A stretch of 64,000 bases of DNA, from positions 62,001 through 126,000 of the forward strand of contig JBCBSP010000003.1 of NCBI GenBank assembly GCA_039819095.1, in the 5' to 3' direction. The notes under the pieces were generated by a model that ran no database searches, had not been told where the DNA came from, and saw only the letters and a list, made by a program, of their open reading frames with translations. The stretch is from JBCBSP01 sp039819095. Lineage in GTDB: Bacteria > Pseudomonadota > Alphaproteobacteria > Caulobacterales > Maricaulaceae. The position numbers and the translations under genes are program-made. Positions 1 to 8,060 of the stretch are shown here, piece by piece. The stretch's first letter is position 1. Every line of letters starts with the position of its first letter.

Positions 1-65
1 CGATGAAGCTGATGCCGGCGCCGCTGGTGCGGGCGCTCACGCGCCGCGAGGTGGGACGGGTGTGA
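1..65 (+). CDS. C-terminal fragment of an unidentified protein
   Basis: An open frame enters from the left edge and ends at the TGA at 63-65, coding for about 21 residues that end in LTRREVGRV. The tail resembles the basic C-termini of some short-chain dehydrogenases, but this is too short to name a family. It ends 6 bp before the stop of the convergent MerR gene. Confidence 0.35.
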   Translation, partial: MKLMPAPLVRALTRREVGRV

Positions 66-71
66 AACAGA

Positions 72-464
72 TCAGCCGGTCCGACGTTCAAGGCGCTGTC
101 TCGCACCGTCATGAATCAGGCGCAGCTCGGCGAGCGTGGCGTCGATCTGAGACCGCTTGGCCTTCAGCGCATTGATTTCAGATGCTGTTTTGTCGATCAC
201 GAACTGGAGCTGGCGCTTTCGGCCCTCGCCCTCGCGACCGTAGAGCTCCAGAAACGTCTTGATGTCGGACAGTTTCGAGCCGATCGATTTGGCGCGCAGG
301 ATCAGGGAAAGCCGCTTGCGGTCAGCCTCGCAATAGACGCGCTGACCACCGACCCGTTGCGGTTTCAAAAGGCCCTTGGCTTCATAAAAACGCACCGCGC
401 GCGGGGTGGTGTCGAACGCCTCGGCGAGCTGGCTGATGCTCCACAGCTCAGCGCTGGCGGCCAT
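72..464 (-). CDS. MerR-family regulator, LiuR-like
   Basis: This is a dimeric DNA-binding transcription factor of about 130 residues. A winged-helix MerR domain lies at about residues 8-75, with the recognition stretch RAVRFYEAKGLL near 22-33, followed by a C-terminal coiled coil for dimerisation. There is no cysteine-rich metal loop. The sequence around LSLILRAKSIGSKLSDIK and the short C-terminus resemble LiuR, the MerR repressor of leucine/isovalerate genes, whose ligand is thought to be an acyl-CoA. The start at 464 has a GAGG seven bases upstream; an in-frame ATG at 506 would add 14 residues but has a poorly spaced ribosome site. The gene diverges from the catabolic operon beginning at 643 and probably controls it through the palindrome at 578-591. 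Confidence 0.85.
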   Translation of the reverse strand: MAASAELWSISQLAEAFDTTPRAVRFYEAKGLLKPQRVGGQRVYCEADRKRLSLILRAKSIGSKLSDIKTFLELYGREGEGRKRQLQFVIDKTASEINALKAKRSQIDATLAELRLIHDGARQRLERRTG

Positions 465-577
465 AGTCCCGCCTCGTGATGGGTGTTGTGCGGCGTCATC
501 GGCCATGGCGATGGTTCGACCCCTTTGAAGTTCGCGCTCAGCTTAGGCGCAGCCATCTAACGTTTACAAGAGGCCCT

Positions 578-591
578 TGACGTATACGTCA
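578..591. promoter_or_regulatory. Candidate MerR/LiuR-type operator
   Basis: TGACGTATACGTCA is a perfect 14-bp palindrome in the region between the divergent MerR gene and the SDR gene. It is preceded by a T, giving TTGACG, which could double as a -35 element. An ACGT-centred palindrome is the kind of site described for LiuR-type MerR regulators; assignment to this regulator rests on position and symmetry only. Confidence 0.5.
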
Positions 592-642
592 TGGCAAGGG
601 AACGTACGCGCCTCAGCTTTGCATTGGAGCGCCTGAACCCCA

Positions 643-1536
643 ATGGCCGGACCGGCTCAGACATCCCGCTATGACAGCGTCTTCCGCGCCGGCCTGTTCT
701 CCGGTCAGCGCATCATCGTGACTGGCGGCGGGTCAGGGATTGGCCGCTGCATCGCTCATGAGCTGGCGAGCCTGGGCGCCCACATCATCATCACCGGCCG
801 TAACGCTGAAAAGCTTCAGGCCGTGGAAAACGAGATCATCGCCGATGGCGGGCTGTGTGAAAGCCTCGCCTTCGACATTCGCGATGAAGACGCCGTGCGC
901 ACCGCGATCGCCGGACTTGCCGGGGAGAAGACGATCCATGGGCTCGTCAACAATGCCGGCGGCCAGTTTCCCGCCGAGATCGCCGATATCTCCAGGAAGG
1001 GCTGGGACGCGGTCGTCGCGACCAATCTGACCGGCGGGTTTCTGGTCATGCGCGAGGTGTTCTCCGCCTCGATGAAGGCCCATGGCGGCGCGGTGGTGAA
1101 TATCGTCGCGGACATGTGGAACGGCATGCCGGGCATGGCTCATTCCGGTGCGGCGCGGGCGGGCATGGTCAATCTGACCAAGACGGCCGCCTTTGAGTGG
1201 GCCAGGCATGGGGTGCGCGTGAACGCGGTCGCGCCCGGCTGGGTCGCCTCGTCCGGCATGGACACCTATGGCGGAACCGTGCGCGCGATGATCCCCTATC
1301 TGAAACAGCACCTGCCAGCCAAGCGTCTGGGGTCCGAAGCCGAAATCGCCAGCGCCGTGACCTTCCTTCTGTCGCCCGGCGCGAGCTTCATCACCGGGGA
1401 AACGATCGCGGTCGATGGCGGCGCGCCGCTCGGCTCCAGCGTCTGGCCGATCGAGGATCATAACGAATTCAGCGTCTATAACGGCTTCCACCGGGCCGTA
1501 GACCCGGACGTGCTGCGCGGCGAGGAGACGGGCTGA
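643..1536 (+). CDS. SDR oxidoreductase, peroxisomal trans-2-enoyl-CoA reductase (PECR)-like
   Basis: This 297-residue short-chain dehydrogenase has the cofactor motif TGGGSGIG at 27-34 and NNAG at 103-106. In place of the classical YxxxK catalytic pair it has HSGAARAG at 167-174, with serine and arginine at the Tyr and Lys positions. That substitution is characteristic of the PECR/2,4-dienoyl-CoA reductase branch, which reduces the double bond of enoyl-CoA thioesters with NADPH. The C-terminal ASFITGE and VDGG motifs are also kept. It is the first gene of the operon and its stop overlaps the next start by one base. A role in reducing unsaturated acyl-CoA intermediates fits. I see no clear Shine-Dalgarno before the ATG at 643, so the start is only probable. 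Confidence 0.85.
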   Translation: MAGPAQTSRYDSVFRAGLFSGQRIIVTGGGSGIGRCIAHELASLGAHIIITGRNAEKLQAVENEIIADGGLCESLAFDIRDEDAVRTAIAGLAGEKTIHGLVNNAGGQFPAEIADISRKGWDAVVATNLTGGFLVMREVFSASMKAHGGAVVNIVADMWNGMPGMAHSGAARAGMVNLTKTAAFEWARHGVRVNAVAPGWVASSGMDTYGGTVRAMIPYLKQHLPAKRLGSEAEIASAVTFLLSPGASFITGETIAVDGGAPLGSSVWPIEDHNEFSVYNGFHRAVDPDVLRGEETG

Positions 1537-3146
1537 TGCCGGTTCTGCCCTCGCGCCTGAATCCGGACAGTGACGGTTTCCACGAAGCCGCCGAGGCCAT
1601 GGCCGAACGGCTTGGCGAAGTGCGCGCGCTGGAAGACCGGGTGCGCGCCAATTCCGCGGCGAAGAAAGACAAGTTCGACACGCGCGGTCAGCTGCTTCCG
1701 CGCGAGCGCGTCGCACGCCTGGTGGATCGCGGCGCGTCCTTCATCGAGCTGTCGCCGCTGGCCGGGCTGAAGATGCACGATGATGACGGCGAGCGCGGGG
1801 CGGCCGGCGGCGGCTCGGTCGTCGGCATCGGCGTGGTGTGCGGCAAGCGGGTCATGATCGGCGCCAGCGATAGCGCCATCAAGGGCGGCACGGTCGCGCC
1901 GATGGGGCTGAAGAAGACGCTGCGCGCCCAAGAGATCGCGCTGGAGAACAAGCTGCCGATGATCCACCTGGTGGAGTCCGGCGGCGCCAATCTTCTGTAT
2001 CAGGCGGAAATCTTCGTCGATGGCGGACGCTCCTTCGCCAATCAGGCGCGAATGAGCGCCGCCGGAATCCCCCAGATCGCAGTCGTTCACGGCTCATCGA
2101 CTGCGGGCGGCGCCTATCTGCCGGGCATGTCCGACTATGTCGTCCTTGTGCAGAACAAGTCGAAAATCTTCCTGGCCGGCCCGCCGCTGGTCAAAGCCGC
2201 GATCGGCGAGGACGCAGACGATGAATCCCTTGGCGGGGCGGAGCTGCATGGCGAGGTGACAGGACTTGGCGAGTATGTCGCCGAGGATGACGCCCAGGCC
2301 ATCGCCTACGCCCGTGAGATCATGGACAAGCTGCGCTGGGACGCGGCGAACGAGCCCGGAGCCGGCGAAGCGCCGAAATTCGATGCTGAAGAGCTTATGG
2401 GCGTCGTGCCGGCGGATGATCGCACGCCCTATGACGTGAAAGAGGTGATCGCGCGCATCGTCGACGGCTCCGATTTTCTGGAGTTCAAGGCGCGCTACGC
2501 GCCCGAGACGGTCTGCGGCCATGCCCGCATTGGCGGGCGCCCGGTCGGCATCATCGGCAATAACGGCCCGATCCAGCCGGACGGCTCGGCCAAGGCCGGC
2601 CAGTTCATCCAGTTGTGCGATCAGTCCGGTACGCCGCTGCTCTTTTTGCAGAACACCACCGGCTACATGGTCGGCGCCGAGGCCGAACGCGCCGGGGCGG
2701 TCAAGCACGGCTCGAAAATGATCCAGGCGGTCGCCAATGCCCGCGCTCCGAAAATCACCATCGTGCTCGGCGGCTCTTACGGCGCAGGCAATTACGGCAT
2801 GTGCGGGCGCGGCTTCGACCCGCGCTTCATCTTCGCCTGGCCGACGGCGCGTACAGCCGTCATGGGCGGCGCCCAGGCGGCCAAGGTGATGGAGATCGTC
2901 ACCCGATCGAAGAATGAGCGCGCCGGCGTGGAAACCGACGAAAAGGCGCTGGCCGACATGAGCGCCATGATCACCGCCTCGCTGGATGACCAGTCCCAGG
3001 CGCTGTTCTCAACCGCACGGCTCTGGGACGACGGGATCATCGACCCGCGCGACACGCGCACTATCGTTTCTGAATGCCTGACTGTCTGCGCGGAGGCCGA
3101 AGGCCGGACTCTGCACCCCAACACGTTCGGCGTGGCGCGCTTCTAG
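1536..3146 (+). CDS. Acyl-CoA carboxylase beta (carboxyltransferase) subunit, MCC/GCC-like
   Basis: This is the carboxyltransferase subunit of a biotin-dependent acyl-CoA carboxylase, 536 residues long, as is usual for 3-methylcrotonyl-CoA and geranyl-CoA carboxylase beta subunits. It moves CO2 from carboxybiotin to an acyl-CoA. Two crotonase-like halves are visible, with the glycine-rich oxyanion segments GSSTAGGAYLPG in the first half and GGSYGAGNYGM in the second. Its partner is the biotin carboxylase subunit encoded at 5207. The order beta, dehydrogenase, hydratase, alpha matches atuCDEF of the Pseudomonas terpene pathway; liu operons put the dehydrogenase first. Substrate (3-methylcrotonyl-CoA, geranyl-CoA or another 3-methyl-enoyl-CoA) cannot be decided by eye. 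A GAGGAG ribosome site lies inside the end of the SDR gene. Confidence 0.9.
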   Translation: MPVLPSRLNPDSDGFHEAAEAMAERLGEVRALEDRVRANSAAKKDKFDTRGQLLPRERVARLVDRGASFIELSPLAGLKMHDDDGERGAAGGGSVVGIGVVCGKRVMIGASDSAIKGGTVAPMGLKKTLRAQEIALENKLPMIHLVESGGANLLYQAEIFVDGGRSFANQARMSAAGIPQIAVVHGSSTAGGAYLPGMSDYVVLVQNKSKIFLAGPPLVKAAIGEDADDESLGGAELHGEVTGLGEYVAEDDAQAIAYAREIMDKLRWDAANEPGAGEAPKFDAEELMGVVPADDRTPYDVKEVIARIVDGSDFLEFKARYAPETVCGHARIGGRPVGIIGNNGPIQPDGSAKAGQFIQLCDQSGTPLLFLQNTTGYMVGAEAERAGAVKHGSKMIQAVANARAPKITIVLGGSYGAGNYGMCGRGFDPRFIFAWPTARTAVMGGAQAAKVMEIVTRSKNERAGVETDEKALADMSAMITASLDDQSQALFSTARLWDDGIIDPRDTRTIVSECLTVCAEAEGRTLHPNTFGVARF

Positions 3147-3170
3147 CCGCCCGCCACCGAAGGAGACGAC

Positions 3171-4346
3171 ATGCAATTCACTGAGCAGCACGAACAGCTT
3201 CGCGAGACTGTTGCGAAATTCGTGGCCAATGACATCAACCCGTATGTCGATGAGTGGGAGGCGGCTGGCGAGTTTCCCTCCCATGAGGTCTTCAAGAAGA
3301 TGGGCGATCTCGGTCTTCTGGGCCTGCGCTGGCCGGAGGAGTATGGCGGGCTGGGGCTCGACATGTCCTATTCGCTGGTGCTCGCTGAAGAGCTGGGACT
3401 GATCAATTGCGGCGGCGTGCCGATGGCCATTGGCGTGCATACCGATATGTGCACCCCGGCGCTTGCCCGTTTCGGGTCTGACGCATTGCGCCGCGAATTC
3501 CTCGCTCCAGCCATCGCCGGCGATGTGGTCGGCTGTCTGGGCGTATCCGAACCGGGCGGCGGATCTGATGTCGCGGCGGTGAAGACCAAGGCGGTCGCTG
3601 ACGGCGACGACTATGTCATCACCGGGACCAAGATGTGGATCACCAACGGGCTGAAAGCCGACTGGTGCTGCCTTCTGGCCAACACCTCCGACGGCAAGCC
3701 CCATGAGAGCAAGTCGCTTATCATGGTGCCGATGGACCTGCCGGGCATCGAGAAGCAGAAGATCGAAAAGATCGGGATGCATTCTTCTGACACCGCGCAG
3801 CTCTTTTTCGACGAAGTGCGCGTGCCCAAGCGCAATCTGATCGGAGAGGAAGGCGCCGGCTTCCTCTATCAGATGCTGCAGTTTCAGGAGGAGCGCATCT
3901 ATGGCGCGGCCTCCTCGCTGAAGGCGCTCGATCATCAGATCGATCTGACGATCGAATACACACGCGACCGGCAGGCCTTCGGTCAGTCAGTGCTGGACAA
4001 CCAGGTGGTCCATTATCGCCTGGCCGAACTGCGCACCGAGGTGGAGTGCCTGCGCTCGCTCACCTATCGCGCAGTCGATGAGTTCAACCAGGGCAAGGAC
4101 GTCACCAAGCTGGCCTCCATGGCCAAGCTGAAAGTGGGCCGAATCGCTCGCGAGATCGCCGATTCCTGCCTGCAATACTGGGGCGGCATGGGCTATACGG
4201 CGGACAACCCGCTCAGCCGCGCCTTCCGCGACGGGCGCCTGATCTCCATCGGCGGGGGGACTGACGAGATCATGCTGGGCATTATCGCCAAGCTGGAAGG
4301 CACCCTGCCGAGCAAGAAAAAGCCCGCGCGCGTCGGCAATGCCTGA
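3171..4346 (+). CDS. Acyl-CoA dehydrogenase, branched-chain/citronellyl-CoA dehydrogenase-like
   Basis: This FAD-dependent acyl-CoA dehydrogenase of 391 residues introduces the 2,3-double bond in an acyl-CoA and passes electrons to ETF. The signature WITNG is near residue 156 and the N-terminal, beta and C-terminal dehydrogenase domains are complete. The usual C-terminal catalytic motif YEGT reads GGGT here, while QFQEER at 237-242 offers a glutamate at the position used by isovaleryl-CoA and long-chain enzymes. This points to a branched-chain substrate. The segment GGVPMAIGVHTDM is typical, as I recall, of AtuD-type citronellyl-CoA dehydrogenases. It has a strong GAAGGAG ribosome site and its end overlaps the hydratase gene by 8 bases. 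Confidence 0.88.
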   Translation: MQFTEQHEQLRETVAKFVANDINPYVDEWEAAGEFPSHEVFKKMGDLGLLGLRWPEEYGGLGLDMSYSLVLAEELGLINCGGVPMAIGVHTDMCTPALARFGSDALRREFLAPAIAGDVVGCLGVSEPGGGSDVAAVKTKAVADGDDYVITGTKMWITNGLKADWCCLLANTSDGKPHESKSLIMVPMDLPGIEKQKIEKIGMHSSDTAQLFFDEVRVPKRNLIGEEGAGFLYQMLQFQEERIYGAASSLKALDHQIDLTIEYTRDRQAFGQSVLDNQVVHYRLAELRTEVECLRSLTYRAVDEFNQGKDVTKLASMAKLKVGRIAREIADSCLQYWGGMGYTADNPLSRAFRDGRLISIGGGTDEIMLGIIAKLEGTLPSKKKPARVGNA

Positions 4347-5139
4347 CTACGCCACCCTTCTTGTCGAGCGCCGGGCGAATATCGCCCATGTCACGCTGAA
4401 CCGGCCCGATAGCCGCAACGCCATGTCGCTGACCATGGTGGATGAGCTGATCGCAGCCTTGCGTGAGGCCGAAGCGGGCGGCGTGCGCGCCATCGTGCTG
4501 GCTGGCGCAGGAGGGCATTTCTGCTCCGGCGGCGACATCAAGGATATGGGCGCGGCCCAGAGCCGTCCGGTTGGCGAGACCGACCCGGTCGCCGAGGTCA
4601 ACGCCCGTTTCGGTGAGCTGTGCGCGGCCTATGCGGAGACCGGCCTGCCGGTGGTCGTCATGCTGCAGGGTGCGGTGATGGGCGGCGGTTTCGGCCTGGC
4701 CTGCGTCGCCGATCTCGCCCTGGCGCGCGAAACCGCGCTCTTCCGACTGCCGGAGACAGGGCTCGGCCTGGTTCCGGCCCAGATCGCGCCCTTCCTGGTG
4801 GAGCGGCTGGGGTATTCTGAAGCCCGGCGCCTGGCGGTGACCGGGGGCAAGCTCGATGCTCGCGCTGCGCTCGCTATCGGTCTCGTCCACGAGGTTTGTG
4901 AAGGCCAGGCGGCGCTTGAGGCCGCGCTTGAAAGCCATCTGGCCCAGATCCGCAAAGGCGCGCCGGGCGCCATCGCTGCAACCAAGGCCCTGATCCGCCG
5001 GGCGCGGTTCGAACCGGCGAGCGCGCTGGTCCAGGACGCCGCCGCTGTCTTCGCCAAAGCCGCGCGCAGCGAAGAAGGCGCAGAAGGCCTGACCGCCTTC
5101 ATCGAGAAGCGGCCGGCGAAATGGGCGGCGGTCGAATGA
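4339..5139 (+). CDS. Enoyl-CoA hydratase/isomerase family protein
   Basis: This crotonase-fold protein of 266 residues probably hydrates the carboxylated enoyl-CoA (3-methylglutaconyl-CoA-like) made by the neighbouring carboxylase. The oxyanion-hole motif HFCSGGDIKDMG is near residue 55-66 and a second glycine-rich stretch MGGGFGLA is near 115. Of the two glutamates used by classical enoyl-CoA hydratases, the one in PETGLG is present, while the other position (E in GGCELA) is glycine. This pattern also occurs in specialised members, so the exact reaction is open. The gene starts inside the end of the dehydrogenase gene, implying translational coupling, and corresponds in position to atuE/liuC. 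Confidence 0.85.
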   Translation: MPDYATLLVERRANIAHVTLNRPDSRNAMSLTMVDELIAALREAEAGGVRAIVLAGAGGHFCSGGDIKDMGAAQSRPVGETDPVAEVNARFGELCAAYAETGLPVVVMLQGAVMGGGFGLACVADLALARETALFRLPETGLGLVPAQIAPFLVERLGYSEARRLAVTGGKLDARAALAIGLVHEVCEGQAALEAALESHLAQIRKGAPGAIAATKALIRRARFEPASALVQDAAAVFAKAARSEEGAEGLTAFIEKRPAKWAAVE

Positions 5140-5206
5140 GGTTCGTGCTCAGCGATCTCCACGCGGCCCAGACCCTCCCTTCAAAAGGAGAGAGGGAATC
5201 AACCCT

Positions 5207-7171
5207 ATGAATATTCGTCCCTTTTCCTGCGTGCTCGTCGCCAATCGCGGCGAGATCGCACTACGGGTCATCGAGGCGGCCCAGGGTCTCGGACTGACCG
5301 CAGTCGCGGTCTATTCTGAGGCCGACGTCGATATGCCCTTCGTGCGCGCCGCCGATCTGAGCGTCTGTATAGGGCCGGCGCCGGCGGCGGACAGCTATCT
5401 GGATATCGACGCCATCCTGTCGGCTGCGGTGCGGACCGGCGCGGAAGCCATCCATCCCGGCTATGGCTTCCTGTCGGAAAACGCCGCTTTCGCCCGCGCC
5501 GTGATCGAGGCGGGGCTGGTCTGGATCGGTCCGCCGCCGAACGCCATCGAGGCCATGGGCGACAAGGCCCGCGCCAAGCAGCTCATGATCGAGGCGAAAG
5601 TGCCGGTTCTGCCGGGCTGGCAGGGCGATGATCAGTCAGCGGAGAATCTGCAAGAGCAGGCCGAAGCCATCGGCTTCCCGCTCCTCATCAAGGCGGTGGC
5701 TGGCGGCGGAGGGCGCGGCATGCGGATCGTGGAGTCCGCCGATGCATTCGACGAGGCCTTAGCCTCAGCCCGGCGCGAAGCGAAATCCGCCTTCGGTGAT
5801 GAGGCGGTGCTGCTGGAGAAATTCATTGAGCGCGGCCGGCATGTCGAGATCCAGATCTTCGCAGACAGCCAGGGGCGAACCATCCATCTGGGCGAGCGCG
5901 ACTGTTCGGCTCAACGCCGCCGCCAGAAGGTGATCGAGGAAGCGCCGTCGCCTGCGGTCAAGGAGGCGCTGCGCGACGCCATGGGCCGCGATGCGGTGCG
6001 TGCGGCCGAGGCGGTAAACTATGTCGGCGCCGGCACGGTTGAATTCCTGCTCGATGATTCAGGCGGCTATTATTTCCTTGAGATGAATACCCGGCTTCAG
6101 GTGGAGCACCCGGTCACCGAAGAGGTGACCGGCGAGCCGCTTATCGCGATGCAGCTCGATATCGCCGCCGGCCATCCGCTCGCGCTCGCCCAGGACCAGA
6201 TCGACCTGCGCGGGCACGCCATCGAGGCGCGGCTCTACGCGGAGGACCCCGAAAACGGGTTTGCGCCGCAATCGGGACCCGTCGTCCATTTTGATCCGAG
6301 CGCACAGAGCTATCGCGATCGCGTCGATCATGGGGTCGAAAGCGGCGACGCCATTGGCGCGGACTATGATCCGATGGTGGCGAAATTCATCGCCTGGGAC
6401 GAGACCCGCGCCGGCGCCATCGAGAAGCTGCGCGCCAGCCTCATCGCCCACCCATTGCTCGGGGTTAAGACCAACCGCGACTTCCTCCTGCGGCTTCTGG
6501 CCGATCCGGCCTTCGCCACCGGTGAAATGCGCACCAGCGATCTGGATCGCTGGGCCGAAGCTGAGAGCGGCCCTTTCGCTGCGGCGCCCATTTGCGAGCG
6601 CGCCCTGTCCCTCGCCGCACTCCTGTTGAGCTGCACCCCGGACGCCGTGGTGCGGTCCGCGTCGGTTTCGCGCTTCACCCTGGAGCTTGAGGTTGACGGG
6701 CAGGCGGTTTCGCTTCCCATCGCTCAGACCGGACCGGACGCGATTGAAGTGGAGTATGAGGGTCGCACGATAAGCGCGGAGTTTCTCGCCGCAGAAGATG
6801 CCTCGGTCACCTGGCGACATGAGGGCGTTGCGCGCACGGATTTCGCCGCGCAGATCGCGGACCGCGCCTTGCATCTGGCCATCGATGACCGGATGAGCCT
6901 CGTTGCCGAGCGCTCGCCCTGGAGCGATGCGGCGGCTGACGATCCTTCGCTGATCCGCGCGCCCGTCACCGGCGCCGTGGTCAAGCTGAATGTCGCAATC
7001 GGCGCTTCGGTCAAGGCCGGCGAGGTGCTGGCCGTGATGGAAGCGATGAAGATGGAGATGCGGCTGCCGGCGGTCTCGGACGGTGTTGTAAAGGCGGTTC
7101 ACGTCAGTGAAGGCGCGCAGGCGCCGGGCGGATTCGTCTTGATCGAACTTGATTTGCAGTCTCAGGATTAA
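5207..7171 (+). CDS. Acyl-CoA carboxylase alpha subunit (biotin carboxylase + biotin carboxyl carrier)
   Basis: This 654-residue subunit carries out ATP-dependent carboxylation of its own biotin and delivers the carboxyl group to the beta subunit encoded at 1536. Residues about 1-450 form the biotin carboxylase with its ATP-grasp domain (glycine-rich loop GGGGRGMR, and EMNTRLQVEHPVTE). Residues about 585-654 form the biotinyl domain with the attachment site EAMKME. The length and single-chain layout match the MCC and geranyl-CoA carboxylase alpha subunits rather than acetyl-CoA carboxylase, where these parts are separate proteins. A 67-bp gap separates it from the hydratase gene and contains an imperfect CCCTC/GAGGG palindrome that overlaps the ribosome-binding region. 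Confidence 0.9.
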   Translation: MNIRPFSCVLVANRGEIALRVIEAAQGLGLTAVAVYSEADVDMPFVRAADLSVCIGPAPAADSYLDIDAILSAAVRTGAEAIHPGYGFLSENAAFARAVIEAGLVWIGPPPNAIEAMGDKARAKQLMIEAKVPVLPGWQGDDQSAENLQEQAEAIGFPLLIKAVAGGGGRGMRIVESADAFDEALASARREAKSAFGDEAVLLEKFIERGRHVEIQIFADSQGRTIHLGERDCSAQRRRQKVIEEAPSPAVKEALRDAMGRDAVRAAEAVNYVGAGTVEFLLDDSGGYYFLEMNTRLQVEHPVTEEVTGEPLIAMQLDIAAGHPLALAQDQIDLRGHAIEARLYAEDPENGFAPQSGPVVHFDPSAQSYRDRVDHGVESGDAIGADYDPMVAKFIAWDETRAGAIEKLRASLIAHPLLGVKTNRDFLLRLLADPAFATGEMRTSDLDRWAEAESGPFAAAPICERALSLAALLLSCTPDAVVRSASVSRFTLELEVDGQAVSLPIAQTGPDAIEVEYEGRTISAEFLAAEDASVTWRHEGVARTDFAAQIADRALHLAIDDRMSLVAERSPWSDAAADDPSLIRAPVTGAVVKLNVAIGASVKAGEVLAVMEAMKMEMRLPAVSDGVVKAVHVSEGAQAPGGFVLIELDLQSQD

Positions 7172-7175
7172 AGCC

Positions 7176-8060
7176 ATGAACAAGGCCGTGCTCACCTGCG
7201 CGCTCAACGGCGTGCTGACCAATCCGAAAACCCATCCCGTTCCGGTCACGCCCGAACAGATGGCCGCTTCCGCGCGCGAGGCGTTCGACGCCGGCGCGGC
7301 CGTCATGCACGTGCATTTCCGGATGCAGGAACCGGATCTGGGTCACTTTCCCAGCTGGGACCCCGATATCGCCGAGGCGATCATCACCGCGATCCGCGAG
7401 GCCTGTCCCGGCGTGATCATCAATCAGACCACCGGCATTGTCGGGCCTGACGTCTCCGGCCCGGCCGATTGCATCCGGCGTGTGAAGCCGGAGATCGCGG
7501 CGTGCAATGCCGGCTCGCTGAACTATCTGAAGCTGAAGCGGGACGGGAGCTGGGCCTGGCCGCCCATGGTTTTCGACAACCCGGTTGAGAAGGTTCAGGC
7601 CATGCTCGACGCCATGAACGAGGTCGGCGCGCATCCGGAATTCGAATGCTTCGATGTCGGCATCGTGCGCAGCGTGGGCATGTATATCGAAAACGGCATG
7701 GCGCCGGTCGCACACTACAACATGGTCATGGGCGTGGCTTCGGGCATGCCGGTCGATGCGCGGCTTCTGGAGCTTGTGCTGGACTATATGCGCGAAGGCG
7801 ATCCCTGGCAGGCGACCCTGATCGGTCGCGCGGAGATCTGGCCGGTCCATCAGCGCACCGCCGAACTTGGCGGCATGCTGCGCACCGGTCTTGAGGACAC
7901 GTTTTACCTTCCGGACGGCGAACGCGCCTCCGGCAATGGAGCCCTGATCGAGGCTCTGGCTCAATGCGCGCGAAATGCGGGGCGGGACATCGCTTCGCCA
8001 GAAGAGGCGCGCACAATCATGGGATTAGGCGAGGAGAATGCTCATGGAGGCGCGCGCTAG
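7176..8060 (+). CDS. 3-keto-5-aminohexanoate cleavage (BKACE/DUF849) family enzyme
   Basis: This 294-residue TIM-barrel metalloenzyme belongs to a family that cleaves beta-keto acids with acetyl-CoA to give acetoacetate and a new acyl-CoA. The zinc-binding HVH at residues 45-47 is present, and GLED in the second half supplies the conserved glutamate. It sits where liu operons carry HMG-CoA lyase, yet is unrelated to it. It could cut a beta-keto intermediate produced after carboxylation and hydration; that is inference. The ATG at 7176 follows CAGGA by 8 bases and only four bases after the carboxylase stop. The gene overlaps the synthetase gene by 17 bases. Confidence 0.88.
   Translation: MNKAVLTCALNGVLTNPKTHPVPVTPEQMAASAREAFDAGAAVMHVHFRMQEPDLGHFPSWDPDIAEAIITAIREACPGVIINQTTGIVGPDVSGPADCIRRVKPEIAACNAGSLNYLKLKRDGSWAWPPMVFDNPVEKVQAMLDAMNEVGAHPEFECFDVGIVRSVGMYIENGMAPVAHYNMVMGVASGMPVDARLLELVLDYMREGDPWQATLIGRAEIWPVHQRTAELGGMLRTGLEDTFYLPDGERASGNGALIEALAQCARNAGRDIASPEEARTIMGLGEENAHGGAR

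Noticed and set aside
643..7171. A plain leucine/isovalerate (liu) operon
   Set aside because: The dehydrogenase is not first, HMG-CoA lyase is missing and extra monooxygenase, ene-reductase and synthetase genes are present, so I keep the substrate open.
6059..7306. A 415-codon frame on the - strand opposite the carboxylase alpha gene
   Set aside because: It is antisense to the strongly conserved biotin carboxylase/BCCP gene and has no family features.
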